DNA of 64,000 nt from Acinetobacter towneri DSM 14962 = CIP 107472. Lineage in GTDB: Bacteria > Pseudomonadota > Gammaproteobacteria > Pseudomonadales > Moraxellaceae. Each line of letters starts with the position of its first letter. Position 1 is the stretch's first letter. Of this stretch, positions 1-9,519 are shown piece by piece. A program made the translations under genes and the position numbers. Where the stretch lies: assembly GCF_000368785.1 (NCBI RefSeq), contig NZ_KB849689.1:435393-499392 (forward strand), read 5' to 3'. The notes under the pieces are model-generated. The model worked only from the letters and a program-made list of their open reading frames with translations. It had not been told where the DNA came from and did not search any database.

Positions 1-297
1 CATGCGGTGATTCCACCTAGAAAAAATGCGAAACCATGGAAAGATACAAAGAGTAGCTCGCTAGAGCGAAATGAATTACTTCGAACAGTTAAACATTTAG
101 GCAGGACATTATGGAAAAAATGGTCAGGCTATCATCGCCGCAGTTTGGTGGAAACCAAGATGCATTGCATCAAATTATTAGGCGATAAATTAATGGCAAG
201 AAGCTTTCCTAGTCAGGTGAATGAAATTCATGCACGTGTAGCAGTCCTCAACAGATTTACGGAATTAGGTCGACCACTTACCCAAGTTACGCCTTAA
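1..297 (+). CDS. IS5-family transposase, C-terminal fragment
   Basis: DDE transposase that would cut and join the ends of its own element. Only the last 98 codons are inside the window and the frame is open at the left edge, so the true start is upstream. The fragment holds the Y-(2)-R-(3)-E-(6)-K signature of IS4/IS5-type transposases (YHRRSLVETKMHCIK), which carries the last catalytic acid. An internal GTG at base 7 is not a real start. The copy looks intact as far as it can be seen. Confidence 0.85.
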   Translation, partial: HAVIPPRKNAKPWKDTKSSSLERNELLRTVKHLGRTLWKKWSGYHRRSLVETKMHCIKLLGDKLMARSFPSQVNEIHARVAVLNRFTELGRPLTQVTP

Positions 298-328
298 ATT
301 TGGCTCAATTAGGGGCGCTTTGCATTTC

Positions 329-350
329 AAATCTTTGTGCAACAAAGCCC
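329..350. repeat. terminal inverted repeat of the IS5-family element
   Basis: The sequence read on the minus strand starts GGGCTTTGTTGCAC, a typical IS end, and lies just after the transposase stop codon. The partner repeat is outside the window. Confidence 0.65.
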
Positions 351-412
351 TATGTAATTACCAATAGTATTATTACTTTCGTCCTTATGTATGCCTAAAA
401 TCAGCAAAAAAT

Positions 413-766
413 CTATTTTTTAAATTCAGTAATATTAATAGGCTGATCTTTGACTAACTCAAGTACTCCTTCACCACCTTTAAAGTGAATAGATACACCA
501 TCATCATTGCTCAGTAAAATACCGCTACCAGATACAGCACGTTTTAAATGATAAACTGTGTCTGAATTATCTACCATTTCTGCAGTTTCAAAATTATCTG
601 AAGATTTTAATTCAATGGTTAAATCTTGTGGGCCATTAAAATAAATAACTTGTGTTTCTGCAGGTGCATTACTTTGTACTTTTTCTTGGCTCACTTCATT
701 ATTTAAATTTGAGTTACATCCCATTAAACCGAATGCAAGTAATGTTGCCCCTAAAATATATTTCAT
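413..766 (-). CDS. small lipoprotein, possibly MliC-like
   Basis: A 117-residue predicted lipoprotein. A hydrophobic leader ends in a lipobox, Leu-Met-Gly-Cys17, so the mature protein should be anchored to a membrane by Cys17. The start at 766 is preferred to a longer frame beginning at 796 because GAAAAGG lies at ribosome-binding distance and the leader then starts with Met-Lys. The C-terminal half (pattern YHLKRAVSGSG, then HFKGGEGVLEL) resembles the beta-barrel of MliC-type lysozyme inhibitors, but the usual disulfide cysteines are absent. The family call is therefore tentative; lipoprotein status is firmer. Confidence 0.7.
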   Translation of the reverse strand: MKYILGATLLAFGLMGCNSNLNNEVSQEKVQSNAPAETQVIYFNGPQDLTIELKSSDNFETAEMVDNSDTVYHLKRAVSGSGILLSNDDGVSIHFKGGEGVLELVKDQPINITEFKK

Positions 767-1031
767 TTTTGTACCTTTTCTAAAAAATTGAAGCAAACTT
801 ATACTAATGACTTTAACTTTTGATAAAAAGATGGAATTACACTTTTATACTAAATTTTACTGAAAGTAATGAAGCTAAAGTTGACTAAATAAATCAGGAA
901 TTGTCTTCTTTAAAAATTAATGCAAAAAAATATAGCAATATATGTTTCTTTAAATAAAACCTACATACACTCACATTCCTTGATCTTGAATTATTGTACG
1001 CTCATGTCATCTTAATTTTTGAATTTCAGCT

Positions 1032-1337
1032 ATGATTAAAAATAAAATGTACGATGCTCAGGTTTTACAGCAACAATATGAGCAATGGCATGATTTACAT
1101 CGACAGATGCGAGAAGCGCAGCAAAAATGGCAAGCTGCAGAAAAGCTCTGGCAAGAATTACAGGCCTATTATCAAAGTGAACAATGGCTTGAGGACTATG
1201 AAAATGCGCCTGAACTTAGCTGCCGCGAAGGGGAATATTCTATATTATCGCAAGATACGCTATGGAATGCTTTAGAAGAGCGTCGCCAACAGGCAATTGA
1301 TTGGATGAAACTGAGTTTAAGTGTGATTGAGAATTAA
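1032..1337 (+). CDS. DUF4298-family protein
   Basis: A 101-residue soluble, strongly helical, Gln/Glu-rich protein with no signal peptide. The pattern of an N-terminal heptad-like helix followed by an acidic YENAPEL segment and a C-terminal helix (RRQQAIDWMK) fits the small DUF4298 family. Its function is unknown. An alternative frame at 1054-1275 inside it is a shadow. It stands alone, with its own upstream AT-rich region. Confidence 0.75.
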   Translation: MIKNKMYDAQVLQQQYEQWHDLHRQMREAQQKWQAAEKLWQELQAYYQSEQWLEDYENAPELSCREGEYSILSQDTLWNALEERRQQAIDWMKLSLSVIEN

Positions 1338-1472
1338 ACTTAATCCAAACTTACATCTAATTTATTTTGATCAATAAAACTATCATCACAGTTTTATTCA
1401 GTAAATTTACTGCATATCTAATCAGTTATGTTATTTTGAGTTGGTTTGAAGAAATTAAAAACGAGTATCAAC

Positions 1473-1775
1473 ATGAAAAAGTTATATAGTGTTTTGGCTG
1501 TTTTAAGTGTGGCAACTTTAGCTGCGTGTAGTAATCAGCCTATCAATGAACAAACTCAGGTGCCACAGACCATGCAAAATTGTGTCCCAGAATCTGCTGC
1601 GCAGTTAGTTGGTAAAACAGGTTTGACTGAAACACAAATTAAAGCGCTTACCCGAGCTGAAATTGTGAGAATGGTTACACCAGGTCAGCCTGTAACAATG
1701 GATTATCGTATGAATCGAGTCACTGTGGTGGTCGATCCGAAAACTAAAATTATTATACAAGCTTCTTGCGGCTAA
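1473..1775 (+). CDS. I78-family peptidase inhibitor lipoprotein
   Basis: A 100-residue lipoprotein. The leader MKKLYSVLAVLSVATLAAC ends in a lipobox with Cys19. The mature part carries the features of I78 (potato-inhibitor-like) bacterial inhibitors: a conserved Cys near the start (QNCVPE), LVGKTGLTE, a VRMVTPGQPVTMDYR stretch and a C-terminal Cys that could pair with the first. Members are thought to inhibit serine proteases at the cell surface. The start at 1473 gives a clean leader; the frame also extends to a TTG at 1446, which is less likely. A strong terminator follows at 1804. Confidence 0.85.
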   Translation: MKKLYSVLAVLSVATLAACSNQPINEQTQVPQTMQNCVPESAAQLVGKTGLTETQIKALTRAEIVRMVTPGQPVTMDYRMNRVTVVVDPKTKIIIQASCG

Positions 1776-1803
1776 AAATTTTTAAGAAATTTTCTCAATA
1801 TTA

Positions 1804-1835
1804 CCCTGAAAATTTGCTCTGATTTTCAGGGTTTT
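1804..1835 (+). terminator. rho-independent terminator
   Basis: A perfect 10-bp stem CCCTGAAAAT / ATTTTCAGGG with an 8-base loop is followed by TTTT. It lies downstream of the I78 inhibitor gene. Confidence 0.85.
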
Positions 1836-1964
1836 GCGTTTTAATCAGCCAATCACTCAAAATTAAAGGACTACAGTGTTAATATATCGGTTGTCATAAA
1901 ATTTTAGATCAGGTCAGATAATGCACTTATTTATGTGTTTGAAAAATCAAGGAAATACACATTG

Positions 1965-3146
1965 ATGCAAGCCTTGAATATATCGACACGCTTAGGTGGA
2001 TTCTACTTTTTCTACTACGCAATTGTTGGGACGTTTTTGCCTTTTTGGAGCCTGTATTTAGAAGATCAGGGCTTTAATTATCAGGAAATTGGTGTTTTAT
2101 CTTCTATTGCCATTTTAACGCGCTTTTTCGCGCCTTTTATTTGGGGATGGATTGCCGATAAATCAGGCAAACGGATGCTTTTGGTGCGCATCGCAACTTG
2201 GATGGAAGCCAGTATTTGGTTACTGATTTTTATTGTTCCGAATAGCTTTCAGTCTGTTGCATTACTCATGCTAATTTTTAGCTTTTTCCAAAACGCAATT
2301 TTGGCACAATTTGAAGGCGTGACTTTGTTTTGGTTGGGCGAGAAACGTGCGGAACTCTATGGCAAAGTGCGTAAATGGGGCTCTATAGGTTTTATTGTCG
2401 GGGTTTTTGGCATAGGTGCTATTTTGGAAATTATACCAATCTCCATGTTACCGATGTTGCTACTCAGTATTTCTTTACTGGCATTTCTATGGTCATTCAG
2501 TATTCAAGAACCAAGCTCCGCACCCATTGCACAAAAACAACTTGAACCCTTATTGCCTATTTTAAAGCGCCCAGTAGTCTATTCATTTTTTATAATTGAA
2601 TTGATTTTACTGTTTTCGCATGCACCATTTTATAGTTTTTATAGTAATTTTTTAAGTCAGGCAGGATTTAGCACAAGTCAGATCGGTTTATTGTGGTCTG
2701 TCGGGGTGGTTGCTGAAATCATTATGTTTGCCTATGCGAGTTTGTTTTTAAAGCGTTGGTCTTGGCGTTCACTGGTTGCCGTATGTTTAATTTTAACAGG
2801 CTTACGTTGGGTGATAGTTGGTTTATTTCCATCCATATTTTTTGCACATTTTTTTGCACAAAGCATCCATGCCTTTAGTTTTGGATTATTTCATATCATT
2901 GCCATGCGGGTGATTTTTCAAAACTTTTCTGCAGGGCAACAAGGTCGTGGGCAAGCACTTTACAGTACCATGTGGGGTTTAGGTGTTGCACTGGGGAGTA
3001 TTTTGGCAGGGCATTATTGGGATATTGTTTCAGGCGAATGGATTTTTATTTTTGCAGGATTATCTACACTCGTTGGTCTGTGTTTTATTTGGGGATTGCC
3101 AAAGCAATTAGAATCGCAGTCAATGTCGAGTGATACCAAAGCCTAG
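1965..3146 (+). CDS. MFS transporter, HcaT-like (MFS_1_like)
   Basis: A 393-residue inner-membrane carrier with about 12 hydrophobic segments. The N-terminus (FLPFWSLYLEDQGF), the WGWIADKSGKR loop 2-3 motif and GKVRKWGSIGFI resemble the HcaT / nucleoside-carrier-like branch of the major facilitator superfamily. Its substrate cannot be told from sequence. The ATG at 1965 is preferred because AAGGA lies about 11 bases upstream; a GTG at 1935 is the other option. It is monocistronic and converges on the amidase gene, with a shared hairpin between them. Confidence 0.8.
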   Translation: MQALNISTRLGGFYFFYYAIVGTFLPFWSLYLEDQGFNYQEIGVLSSIAILTRFFAPFIWGWIADKSGKRMLLVRIATWMEASIWLLIFIVPNSFQSVALLMLIFSFFQNAILAQFEGVTLFWLGEKRAELYGKVRKWGSIGFIVGVFGIGAILEIIPISMLPMLLLSISLLAFLWSFSIQEPSSAPIAQKQLEPLLPILKRPVVYSFFIIELILLFSHAPFYSFYSNFLSQAGFSTSQIGLLWSVGVVAEIIMFAYASLFLKRWSWRSLVAVCLILTGLRWVIVGLFPSIFFAHFFAQSIHAFSFGLFHIIAMRVIFQNFSAGQQGRGQALYSTMWGLGVALGSILAGHYWDIVSGEWIFIFAGLSTLVGLCFIWGLPKQLESQSMSSDTKA

Positions 3147-3187
3147 ATTGGTGATTTTGCAGTGATACCGTTCTTTTATCAAAAATA

Positions 3188-3226
3188 GAAGCAAGCAAAG
3201 TTGGATGGGTATAGTTTGCTTGCTTC
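3188..3226. terminator. bidirectional terminator between MFS and amidase genes
   Basis: A 12-bp perfect stem (GAAGCAAGCAAA / TTTGCTTGCTTC) encloses a 15-base loop. On the minus strand it is followed by CTATTTTTG, so it mainly ends the amidase transcript, but it also lies just past the convergent MFS gene. Confidence 0.75.
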
Positions 3227-3245
3227 TTACTAATTGATTGCTACA

Positions 3246-4736
3246 TTAAATACGGATTTTAGCGTATTGATGCCACCACGGTTGAGCTGCTTCGAGTTGT
3301 GCAGCCAGTTGTAAAAGCACATCTTCACGTGCAAAAGGCGCAATAAACTGCGAACCCAATGGTAAGTTATCTTTATTCCAATACAAAGGCACAGACATTG
3401 CAGGCAGCCCTGTAATATTGGCAAGTTGAGTAAATGGCACCCATTTTAGGTTTTCTTTGACAATGCGGTCGACCAATTTACCTTGCGCTAACCAATGTGC
3501 TTTACCTGCATGTAATAGTGTTTTTAAAATTGGTTTTTGCCATGCAGGGGTTTTCACTTCGCCATTTTTCGGTGCAACTGAAGCTGTTGCAGGAATGAGG
3601 TATAAATCATAACGCTCAAAGAATTGATTCATTTGTGCGACATATACCCCCCAATTATTCAAATTGCGAATGTAATCTACTGACGTGGTTTTTGCGCCAA
3701 AGGCAGCCAAAGCCAAAGAGTCTAGCTCAAAATTATCGGAATGATTTGGCAGGCGAGTTTGAATTTCAGCAATTAAATAAGCAAATTGGCTAAACCATGT
3801 GGTAATGAAATCTTTGGCCAATTGCATGCCATCAATAGCAGGACGGTCTTCAACCACTTCATGCCCTAAAGATTCTAAAAGCTGTACGGTTTTTTGAATG
3901 GCATTGATGGCATCTTGTGAAACAGCTGTACCAATCGGAGATTGGGTCGAATATGCGATTCTTAATTTTTTTGGCGCTTGCTGAATTGCATCTAAATAAC
4001 TGCGTTCAGGAGCTTCAATTTTGAAAAGTGAATGACCATCTGCGCCATGCGTTGCATCGAGCATTGCCGCACTGTCACGTACACTTTTACTTAAAATATG
4101 TTGCATCGCTGCACCATGCATGGCTTCACTGAGTTGTGGCCCCCACGGGGTGCGTCCACGACTTGGTTTTAAACCAAACAAACCACAGTAAGACGCAGGA
4201 ATACGAATTGAACCACCGCCATCACTTGCCCCTGCAATCGGCACAATACCTGCCGCAACTGCAGACGCAGAACCACCAGAAGAACCACCACTATTGTGTT
4301 TCAAATTCCATGGATTTTTACATGCACCCCAAGCATCTGGCTCGGTTATCCCTTTAATCCCAAATTCAGGCGTGTTGGTACGTCCAAAGGTAACGATTCC
4401 GCTATTTTCCCAACGATTTACAATTTCTGCATTTTGTTCTGCAAGATGATGCGCACGTTTTAAACCCTGACAACCAAATGAAGTCGGATAGCCTGCATAT
4501 TGTTGAAATAAGTCTTTGACTAAAAAGGGCACACCTGCAAATGGGCCTGTTAATTTTGTTTGTGTGCGCTGCCGTGCATGTTCATGCATAGGAATAATAA
4601 TGGCATTTAATTGTGGATTGGTTTGTTCAGCACGTTGTAACGCAATATCTAATAATTCTGAGGCCTGAACATCCTTTTTGGCAACCAGCTCTGCCAAGCC
4701 TAAAGCATCATATTGGAGGTATTCTGCAAGTTTCAT
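3246..4736 (-). CDS. amidase (amidase-signature family)
   Basis: A 496-residue cytoplasmic hydrolase of carboxamides. The Ser-cisSer-Lys triad is readable: Lys74 (FLVKDLF), the GGSSGGSA loop with Ser152, and Ser176 in DGGGSIRIP, the last two 24 residues apart as in the family. The stretch NPWNLKHNSGGSSGG and PASYCGLFGLKPSRGR are reminiscent of 6-aminohexanoate-cyclic-dimer hydrolases and GatA relatives, but the genomic context has no gatB or gatC, so this is a stand-alone amidase of unknown substrate. The start at 4736 has CAGGA six bases upstream. Confidence 0.85.
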   Translation of the reverse strand: MKLAEYLQYDALGLAELVAKKDVQASELLDIALQRAEQTNPQLNAIIIPMHEHARQRTQTKLTGPFAGVPFLVKDLFQQYAGYPTSFGCQGLKRAHHLAEQNAEIVNRWENSGIVTFGRTNTPEFGIKGITEPDAWGACKNPWNLKHNSGGSSGGSASAVAAGIVPIAGASDGGGSIRIPASYCGLFGLKPSRGRTPWGPQLSEAMHGAAMQHILSKSVRDSAAMLDATHGADGHSLFKIEAPERSYLDAIQQAPKKLRIAYSTQSPIGTAVSQDAINAIQKTVQLLESLGHEVVEDRPAIDGMQLAKDFITTWFSQFAYLIAEIQTRLPNHSDNFELDSLALAAFGAKTTSVDYIRNLNNWGVYVAQMNQFFERYDLYLIPATASVAPKNGEVKTPAWQKPILKTLLHAGKAHWLAQGKLVDRIVKENLKWVPFTQLANITGLPAMSVPLYWNKDNLPLGSQFIAPFAREDVLLQLAAQLEAAQPWWHQYAKIRI

Positions 4737-4787
4737 TTCAATCCTGAAAATCTGTATTGTCAAATTGATGTTGTATGCTATTTTTGT

Positions 4788-6209
4788 TTAAGAAGCAAGA
4801 ATGACCCGATTACGACCTTGCATTTTTGCCTGATCTGCCTGAATAATTAAATCTTGTAAAGGGAGATTGGTGGGTAAGTGTGTATGTGACACGCCCATGC
4901 TTACTGTAAAATGAATGAGTTCAAGGTTTTCTAAATTTAACGCTTGATGTTCAATACACATACGAATACGTTCTGCAATGCGTTGAGTTTTATTTAAGTT
5001 ATTATTGTTCAGCAAAATAATGAACTCTTCACCACCAATGCGACAAAATAAATCGTGATCACGTAAATTGCTTTTAACGATGTTAGAGAGATGTTGCAAA
5101 GCACGGTCACCGACATAATGCCCATATTGATCATTCATTTTTTTAAAATCGTCGATATCTAACATAATTAAAGACAATGAATGATTGTTTTTATGCTTTA
5201 AAGCTTTTTCACTTAACTGAGTAAAACTACGGCGGTTCAGTGTTTCGGTTAAACTGTCATGATTTGCCAAATACAATACTTCTCTATACAACTGATTTCG
5301 GTTTTGGCTAATCACACATAAAATTAACGTGGCAAGACCTAAAATAATTAAACCCACACGAATAGAAATAATGGTGGTTAAATAACTCGAATTCACTTGA
5401 TCTATAAACAAGCCTGTGACGCTGTGATACAGAGTTAAACAGACCAAGCTATTAATCAGTGCCAAATTAAAAATTTGATAGCTGGCAGCTGCCCAAATTA
5501 ACGCAGCCAATGGATATAATAGTGCGCCTGGCCCATAGAAAATATGGGTGCAGGCGATAGAGATCAGTAATGCAAAAAAGGGCAAGATATCCTGAATTTG
5601 AGTTTCTTTAGCATATTGATTATTTATAAGTTTTTTGAATTTAGACCAGCCTGGGGCAGCCAAAATTAAAGGTAAGACAATTACCGCATTTAAAATTTCA
5701 CCAGACCACCAAGTAAAAAAATCAATCCAACGATTTTCTTTTAACATAAAGGTGTGCGGCAAATTTGGCAGCAGAAGAATGGCAAATAAAGCCCCAAAGA
5801 AACAGCCTAAAGTTACAGCAATAATATGTGGATATAGCTCTGACACATTATTATTGCTCGCTGGAAGTTTAGCGCGGGCAAAATTAAAGAAAAACAACCC
5901 ACTAAAAACAGCTACAAAGTTGGAAAGCGTTAAACCTAGCGTCATCAGGAAAGTATTGTCTGTGACCAAATCGGCGCCCATATAGCCAAAAAAAGCACCC
6001 AAAATTCCACCAAAACTTTTTAAAGATGGAAAGCGAATGAGTAGCCCCAACAAGAGGGCGTTGCTTGGCCAAAAAAAAGAAAAGTAGCTAAGTGGGCGAG
6101 TAAAAATACCCAATAAACAAGAAAAAAATACCACAACGGCTAGCAGTCCAAAGGCAAATATTTGCTTTTGAGTCGAAGATATAGTTTGCGGTATGCTAAA
6201 GTTTTGCAA
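4788..6209 (-). CDS. MASE1-GGDEF diguanylate cyclase
   Basis: A 473-residue inner-membrane sensor that would make cyclic di-GMP from two GTP. The first ~300 residues are hydrophobic with about eight to ten membrane segments and open with FFWPSNALLLGLLIRFP, typical of MASE1 sensor domains. The C-terminal GGDEF domain has an intact active site, GGEEF at about 392-396, and an RxxD inhibitory site (RDHD) five residues before it, so an active, product-inhibited enzyme is expected. No EAL domain is present. It follows the amidase gene's start by 51 bases on the same strand and is probably transcribed with or ahead of it. Confidence 0.9.
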   Translation of the reverse strand: MQNFSIPQTISSTQKQIFAFGLLAVVVFFSCLLGIFTRPLSYFSFFWPSNALLLGLLIRFPSLKSFGGILGAFFGYMGADLVTDNTFLMTLGLTLSNFVAVFSGLFFFNFARAKLPASNNNVSELYPHIIAVTLGCFFGALFAILLLPNLPHTFMLKENRWIDFFTWWSGEILNAVIVLPLILAAPGWSKFKKLINNQYAKETQIQDILPFFALLISIACTHIFYGPGALLYPLAALIWAAASYQIFNLALINSLVCLTLYHSVTGLFIDQVNSSYLTTIISIRVGLIILGLATLILCVISQNRNQLYREVLYLANHDSLTETLNRRSFTQLSEKALKHKNNHSLSLIMLDIDDFKKMNDQYGHYVGDRALQHLSNIVKSNLRDHDLFCRIGGEEFIILLNNNNLNKTQRIAERIRMCIEHQALNLENLELIHFTVSMGVSHTHLPTNLPLQDLIIQADQAKMQGRNRVILAS

Positions 6210-6439
6210 GTACTAAACTCACTTTTGCAATGGGTTGATAATTAAGAAAAAAACTTGAATGAGTGTGACGTTCACAACAGAAAGGCGATCATATCAAATA
6301 ACCATTACCTACAAAGTCGATTAAATGTAAACCAAGTCACATTTTCGTTAAATAAAATTGTTGTCTTATGTTTATGCTTGCAGATTTGGATTAAAAATAT
6401 GCTAAGTTGTCTAAACGGTTTATATCTTTAAATAAATGT

Positions 6440-6922
6440 ATGAAAAAAATATATCTAACCACAGTTTTAAGCTTATGTTCTGTCTGCGCGATTGCGAATG
6501 AAAATACAACAATAGATTCAGCCAAGTTAACGCCAGTAGCAGCAGAAACGACCAATAAATTTCGTGTGGTGACCCGTCCAGAAATTGTGGGGCTGTGGGG
6601 CATGCAAATCCCAAATAATCGTAAATGTATTGAATATTACAACTTTAAAAGTAATAGCGATGTGGTGATTAAAAGCGGTCAAGAATGGTCTGCAGGTGTA
6701 TATGATTATCAACCTTCACAAGACCCTGCAAATTCGTTACCGGCTTTAATTTTGCAAGTTAAATATGACAATAATGAAGTGGATTGTTCTGGATATCAGG
6801 AAGACCAAACAGGGGACATTTCACAATATTTTGTAAAATGGAAAAATGCGCACACCATTAATTTCTGTAGTAATGAAAAAGCAGAACAATGTTTTGCGAC
6901 GTTGTACCGCGTCCTGCCTTAA
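6440..6922 (+). CDS. secreted hypothetical protein
   Basis: A 160-residue protein of unknown function with a signal peptide (MKKIYLTTVLSLCSVCAIA, cleavage probable after AIA). The mature part contains four cysteines (RKCIEY, VDCSGY, NFCSNE, QCFATL) that could form two disulfides in the periplasm, and a GLWGM motif near its start. A TTG at 6407 would lengthen it by 11 residues but would bury the signal peptide. No neighbour hints at function. Confidence 0.7.
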   Translation: MKKIYLTTVLSLCSVCAIANENTTIDSAKLTPVAAETTNKFRVVTRPEIVGLWGMQIPNNRKCIEYYNFKSNSDVVIKSGQEWSAGVYDYQPSQDPANSLPALILQVKYDNNEVDCSGYQEDQTGDISQYFVKWKNAHTINFCSNEKAEQCFATLYRVLP

Positions 6923-7356
6923 ACTTTTCATTATTTGGTCTATTAGAGATCTTTTATAAACTCGTACCCCTCATCCTGTAGCGCGTGTATTGATCATCTA
7001 GAGCGCTAAAGCACAAAAGTAGTGAATTTCAATCTTTCATTAGACGAATTATTGATGATCATTTTTCGAATCCAGAATCAATTAACAAGAGCGACACATT
7101 TTAGTGAGTTGAAAAGTTAGGTGAATTCTTAGAATCATTAGACTTTTTCAACCAGCAATGACCTTATTACATAAATTTGGAGCAAGCTGTGATTTAAAGG
7201 TTTGAGGAAATTTAAATATAATTAAAACATAGTGTTAGATTTTTGTTTCAACAAAGCTCTTACAAATAAGACTTTATTTTCTCTTATTCATATACGAGTG
7301 TACGAGTGCATTTTAATTTAATGAAAATTTTATCGTCTTGCTGAAAATAAAAACGG
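6923..7356. other. 434-base gap without a recognisable gene
   Basis: AT-rich sequence with stops in all frames. A short stretch near 7140-7190 reads partly like coding sequence on both strands, but nothing recognisable could be assembled. It may hold decayed sequence; no promoter or RNA could be supported. Confidence 0.4.
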
Positions 7357-7399
7357 CTACCGAGCCATGCAAGAATTTTTGCAACACATGGCTCGGTAG
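7357..7399 (-). terminator. terminator of the MscS-type channel gene
   Basis: A 13-bp perfect stem (CTACCGAGCCATG / CATGGCTCGGTAG) is followed on the minus strand by CCGTTTTTATTTTC. It lies directly downstream of the channel gene. Confidence 0.9.
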
Positions 7400-7410
7400 T
7401 AAATTCACAA

Positions 7411-8697
7411 TTATGCCTCGTCAATTTCTACAGGATTTAGACTTTTGGCAGAGCTTGCTTTAAATGGTGCGCCAATTTGCTTTAAATCTGAACCTGATGG
7501 TGCTTGATACACTTTTAAGCCAAACTCAGGAATAATCGCCAGCAAATGATCAAAAATATCGGATTGAATACTTTCATATTCTTTCCATGCAGTGGTTTTG
7601 GTAAAGGCATAAATTTCTAGCGGTAAACCTTCACTGCTTGGCTGTAGTTGGCGAATAATCAATGACTGAGATTGATTAATGCCAGGATGCTGTTTCAGAT
7701 AAAATTCAACATAGGCACGGAACGTCCCTAAATTGGTTAAACGGCGTTGGTTGTATTGTGATTGATTTGCTAACTGCTGATTAAACTGCTCAATTTCTTC
7801 ATTTTTGCTATGTAAATATTGATCCAATAACAAAAACTCTTTAAGTTTGCTTTGTTCATGGTCAGTCATAAAGTGCACAGAACTTTGATCAATTAAAATG
7901 GCACGTTTAATACGTCGGGCACCAGCTTCCTGCATGCCACGCCAGTTTTTAAAGGTATCGGTAATGAGTTTATTGGTTGGAATAGTGGTCAGGGTTTTAT
8001 CCCAGTTTTGCACGGTGACTGTATGTAATGACATATCAATGACATCACCATCGGCATTTAAAGAAGGCATTTCAATCCAGTCACCAATCCGTACCATATC
8101 GTAGGAAGAAATTTGTACCGAAGCCACTAGAGATAAAATGGTATTTTGGAAAACCAACATCAAAACAGCAGCCATCGCACCAAAACCTGCGAGTAAGGTA
8201 AACACATCTTTTTTCAGGAAAGTGCCTAAAATCATGAGGGCACAGACCACATAAATAATGAGTTTAACTAACTGCAAATAGCCCTTAATTGGCTTGTTGC
8301 GTGACTTAGGGTTGCGTTGATAGAACAGGTTAAAAATATTTAAAAATTCAGAAATTGCCAATGCAATGGTCAGGAATATAAAGGCTTGCGCACCCATTTG
8401 CACAAAGCTTTCTACTTTATCTGACAAATGCGGAACGGTGGTGATGCCGTTCATAATCACGACAGCTGGGACAATGTTGGCAATACGTCGGATGACACTA
8501 TGCTGTGAAATAATTTCACTATTGGCAAAGGTCATTTTAGAAATCAGTTTGCGAATCCCGCGCACTACAATTTGCTTGGCAATAAAGTTGGCTAAAATTG
8601 CCAGTAGAATCACAATACTGAGTGAGGTCAGCATTTCTAACCAAGGGTATTGGTTATACCATTCCTGAATATTTTGAATAAAATTAAATTCTTGCAA
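7411..8697 (-). CDS. MscS-family mechanosensitive channel (YbdG-like)
   Basis: A 428-residue inner-membrane channel that would open on hypo-osmotic stress. About five hydrophobic segments are followed by a pore-lining helix region (LLAGFGAMAAVLMLVFQNTILSL in two halves) and an MscS beta-domain (DMVRIGDWIEM, then VTVQNWDKTLTTIPTNKLI and FKNWRGMQEAGARRIKR). The insertion-rich C-terminal domain matches the miniconductance YbdG branch rather than short MscS. The start is a TTG with GAGGA five bases upstream. It is a single gene with its own terminator. Confidence 0.88.
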   Translation of the reverse strand: MQEFNFIQNIQEWYNQYPWLEMLTSLSIVILLAILANFIAKQIVVRGIRKLISKMTFANSEIISQHSVIRRIANIVPAVVIMNGITTVPHLSDKVESFVQMGAQAFIFLTIALAISEFLNIFNLFYQRNPKSRNKPIKGYLQLVKLIIYVVCALMILGTFLKKDVFTLLAGFGAMAAVLMLVFQNTILSLVASVQISSYDMVRIGDWIEMPSLNADGDVIDMSLHTVTVQNWDKTLTTIPTNKLITDTFKNWRGMQEAGARRIKRAILIDQSSVHFMTDHEQSKLKEFLLLDQYLHSKNEEIEQFNQQLANQSQYNQRRLTNLGTFRAYVEFYLKQHPGINQSQSLIIRQLQPSSEGLPLEIYAFTKTTAWKEYESIQSDIFDHLLAIIPEFGLKVYQAPSGSDLKQIGAPFKASSAKSLNPVEIDEA

Positions 8698-8902
8698 AAG
8701 GTCCTCGCTTTAAGGTTGCTGATTTTCGTCTGCACGGCACTTAGAATTTTGGCCTGCAATTCACCTTAATTCTTCATTGATGTATGAAATTGTTAGATAG
8801 TGTATCGACTAAAGTTTAAATTTGAAGGCTGAGTAACTTTTTGCTACATTTCAATTATTTGTTTTTACTGAAAGTTTTCAATCAAGTTGCAGTCATAATA
8901 AA

Positions 8903-8926
8903 AAAGCCAGTACAGATACTGGCTTT
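8903..8926 (-). terminator. rho-independent terminator of the DUF2058 gene
   Basis: The inverted repeat AAAGCCAGTA / TACTGGCTTT has a four-base loop and is followed on the minus strand by TTTTTATTATG. It sits 44 bases past the DUF2058 stop. Confidence 0.85.
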
Positions 8927-8970
8927 GAATAGATACCTAGCATAAATATTTGCATAAATACTTGCGTGAT

Positions 8971-9504
8971 CTACCACATTAAATCATCTGGAATCACATA
9001 GGCTGCGTATGGATCTTCTTCATCTGTCGTGGCTTCATTTTTCTCGGCATTATTGACAATAATAAAGCCTTCCATTTTGCTATTAATACGTTCAGCTAAA
9101 GCTTTAGGCAGGAACGCATAACTGTCATTTTCTTTGGCAATCACCAAACTACCTGCCACGAGTGCATTGTAAATTTGTTGATTGATATACACTTTTTTAA
9201 TCTTGCCATCTAAAAACTGATAAGCCACTTCACCATCGGTATCACGAATTTTATGCTGCTGAATCATTTGCATAATTGCTGCTTTCAGTTCTTTTTCCTG
9301 TAAAGCGGCTTTCTTTTCTTGCTCAATAGCTTGGTCTTTGGCGAGTTTTTCTTGCTGTGCCTGTGCAATTTTGGCTTTCACTTCAGCATCTTTACTTTCA
9401 CCTGTGCGCTGTTCGTGTAAGGTTTGTTTAGACAGTTTTTTTGCTTTTTTATTATCCACTAAACCCGCTTTGAGCAATTGTGCCTGTAGTGCATTTTTAA
9501 CCAT
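8971..9504 (-). CDS. DUF2058-family protein (YaiL-like)
   Basis: A 177-residue soluble protein. It opens with a family-typical LQAQLLKAGLV-(x3)-KAKK segment, followed by a very basic/acidic coiled-coil-like helix (residues ~30-80, Lys/Glu/Gln/Ala-rich) and a compact C-terminal domain with VAYQFLDGKIKKVYI. Family members are described as nucleoid- or polynucleotide-associated; the molecular role is not established. It lies 15 bases downstream of the DUF1275 gene, so the two are probably co-transcribed. Confidence 0.88.
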   Translation of the reverse strand: MVKNALQAQLLKAGLVDNKKAKKLSKQTLHEQRTGESKDAEVKAKIAQAQQEKLAKDQAIEQEKKAALQEKELKAAIMQMIQQHKIRDTDGEVAYQFLDGKIKKVYINQQIYNALVAGSLVIAKENDSYAFLPKALAERINSKMEGFIIVNNAEKNEATTDEEDPYAAYVIPDDLMW

Positions 9505-9519
9505 GATAATTTCCGAAAC

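Larger units (their letters stand above)
1..350 (+). mobile_element. IS5-family insertion sequence, 3' part only
   Basis: The window opens inside an insertion sequence. The transposase reading frame is open from base 1 to 297, and about 30 bases later a terminal-repeat-like sequence ends at about 350 (reverse complement begins GGGCTTTGTTGCACAAAG). The other end lies outside the window, so total length and target duplication cannot be read. Confidence 0.8.

Noticed and set aside
3246..4736. Calling the amidase GatA
   Set aside because: gatB and gatC are absent and the sequence fits general amidases as well or better.
6923..7356. Possible decayed gene in the 434-base gap
   Set aside because: Fragments looked partly coding in two frames, but stops are frequent and nothing could be matched.
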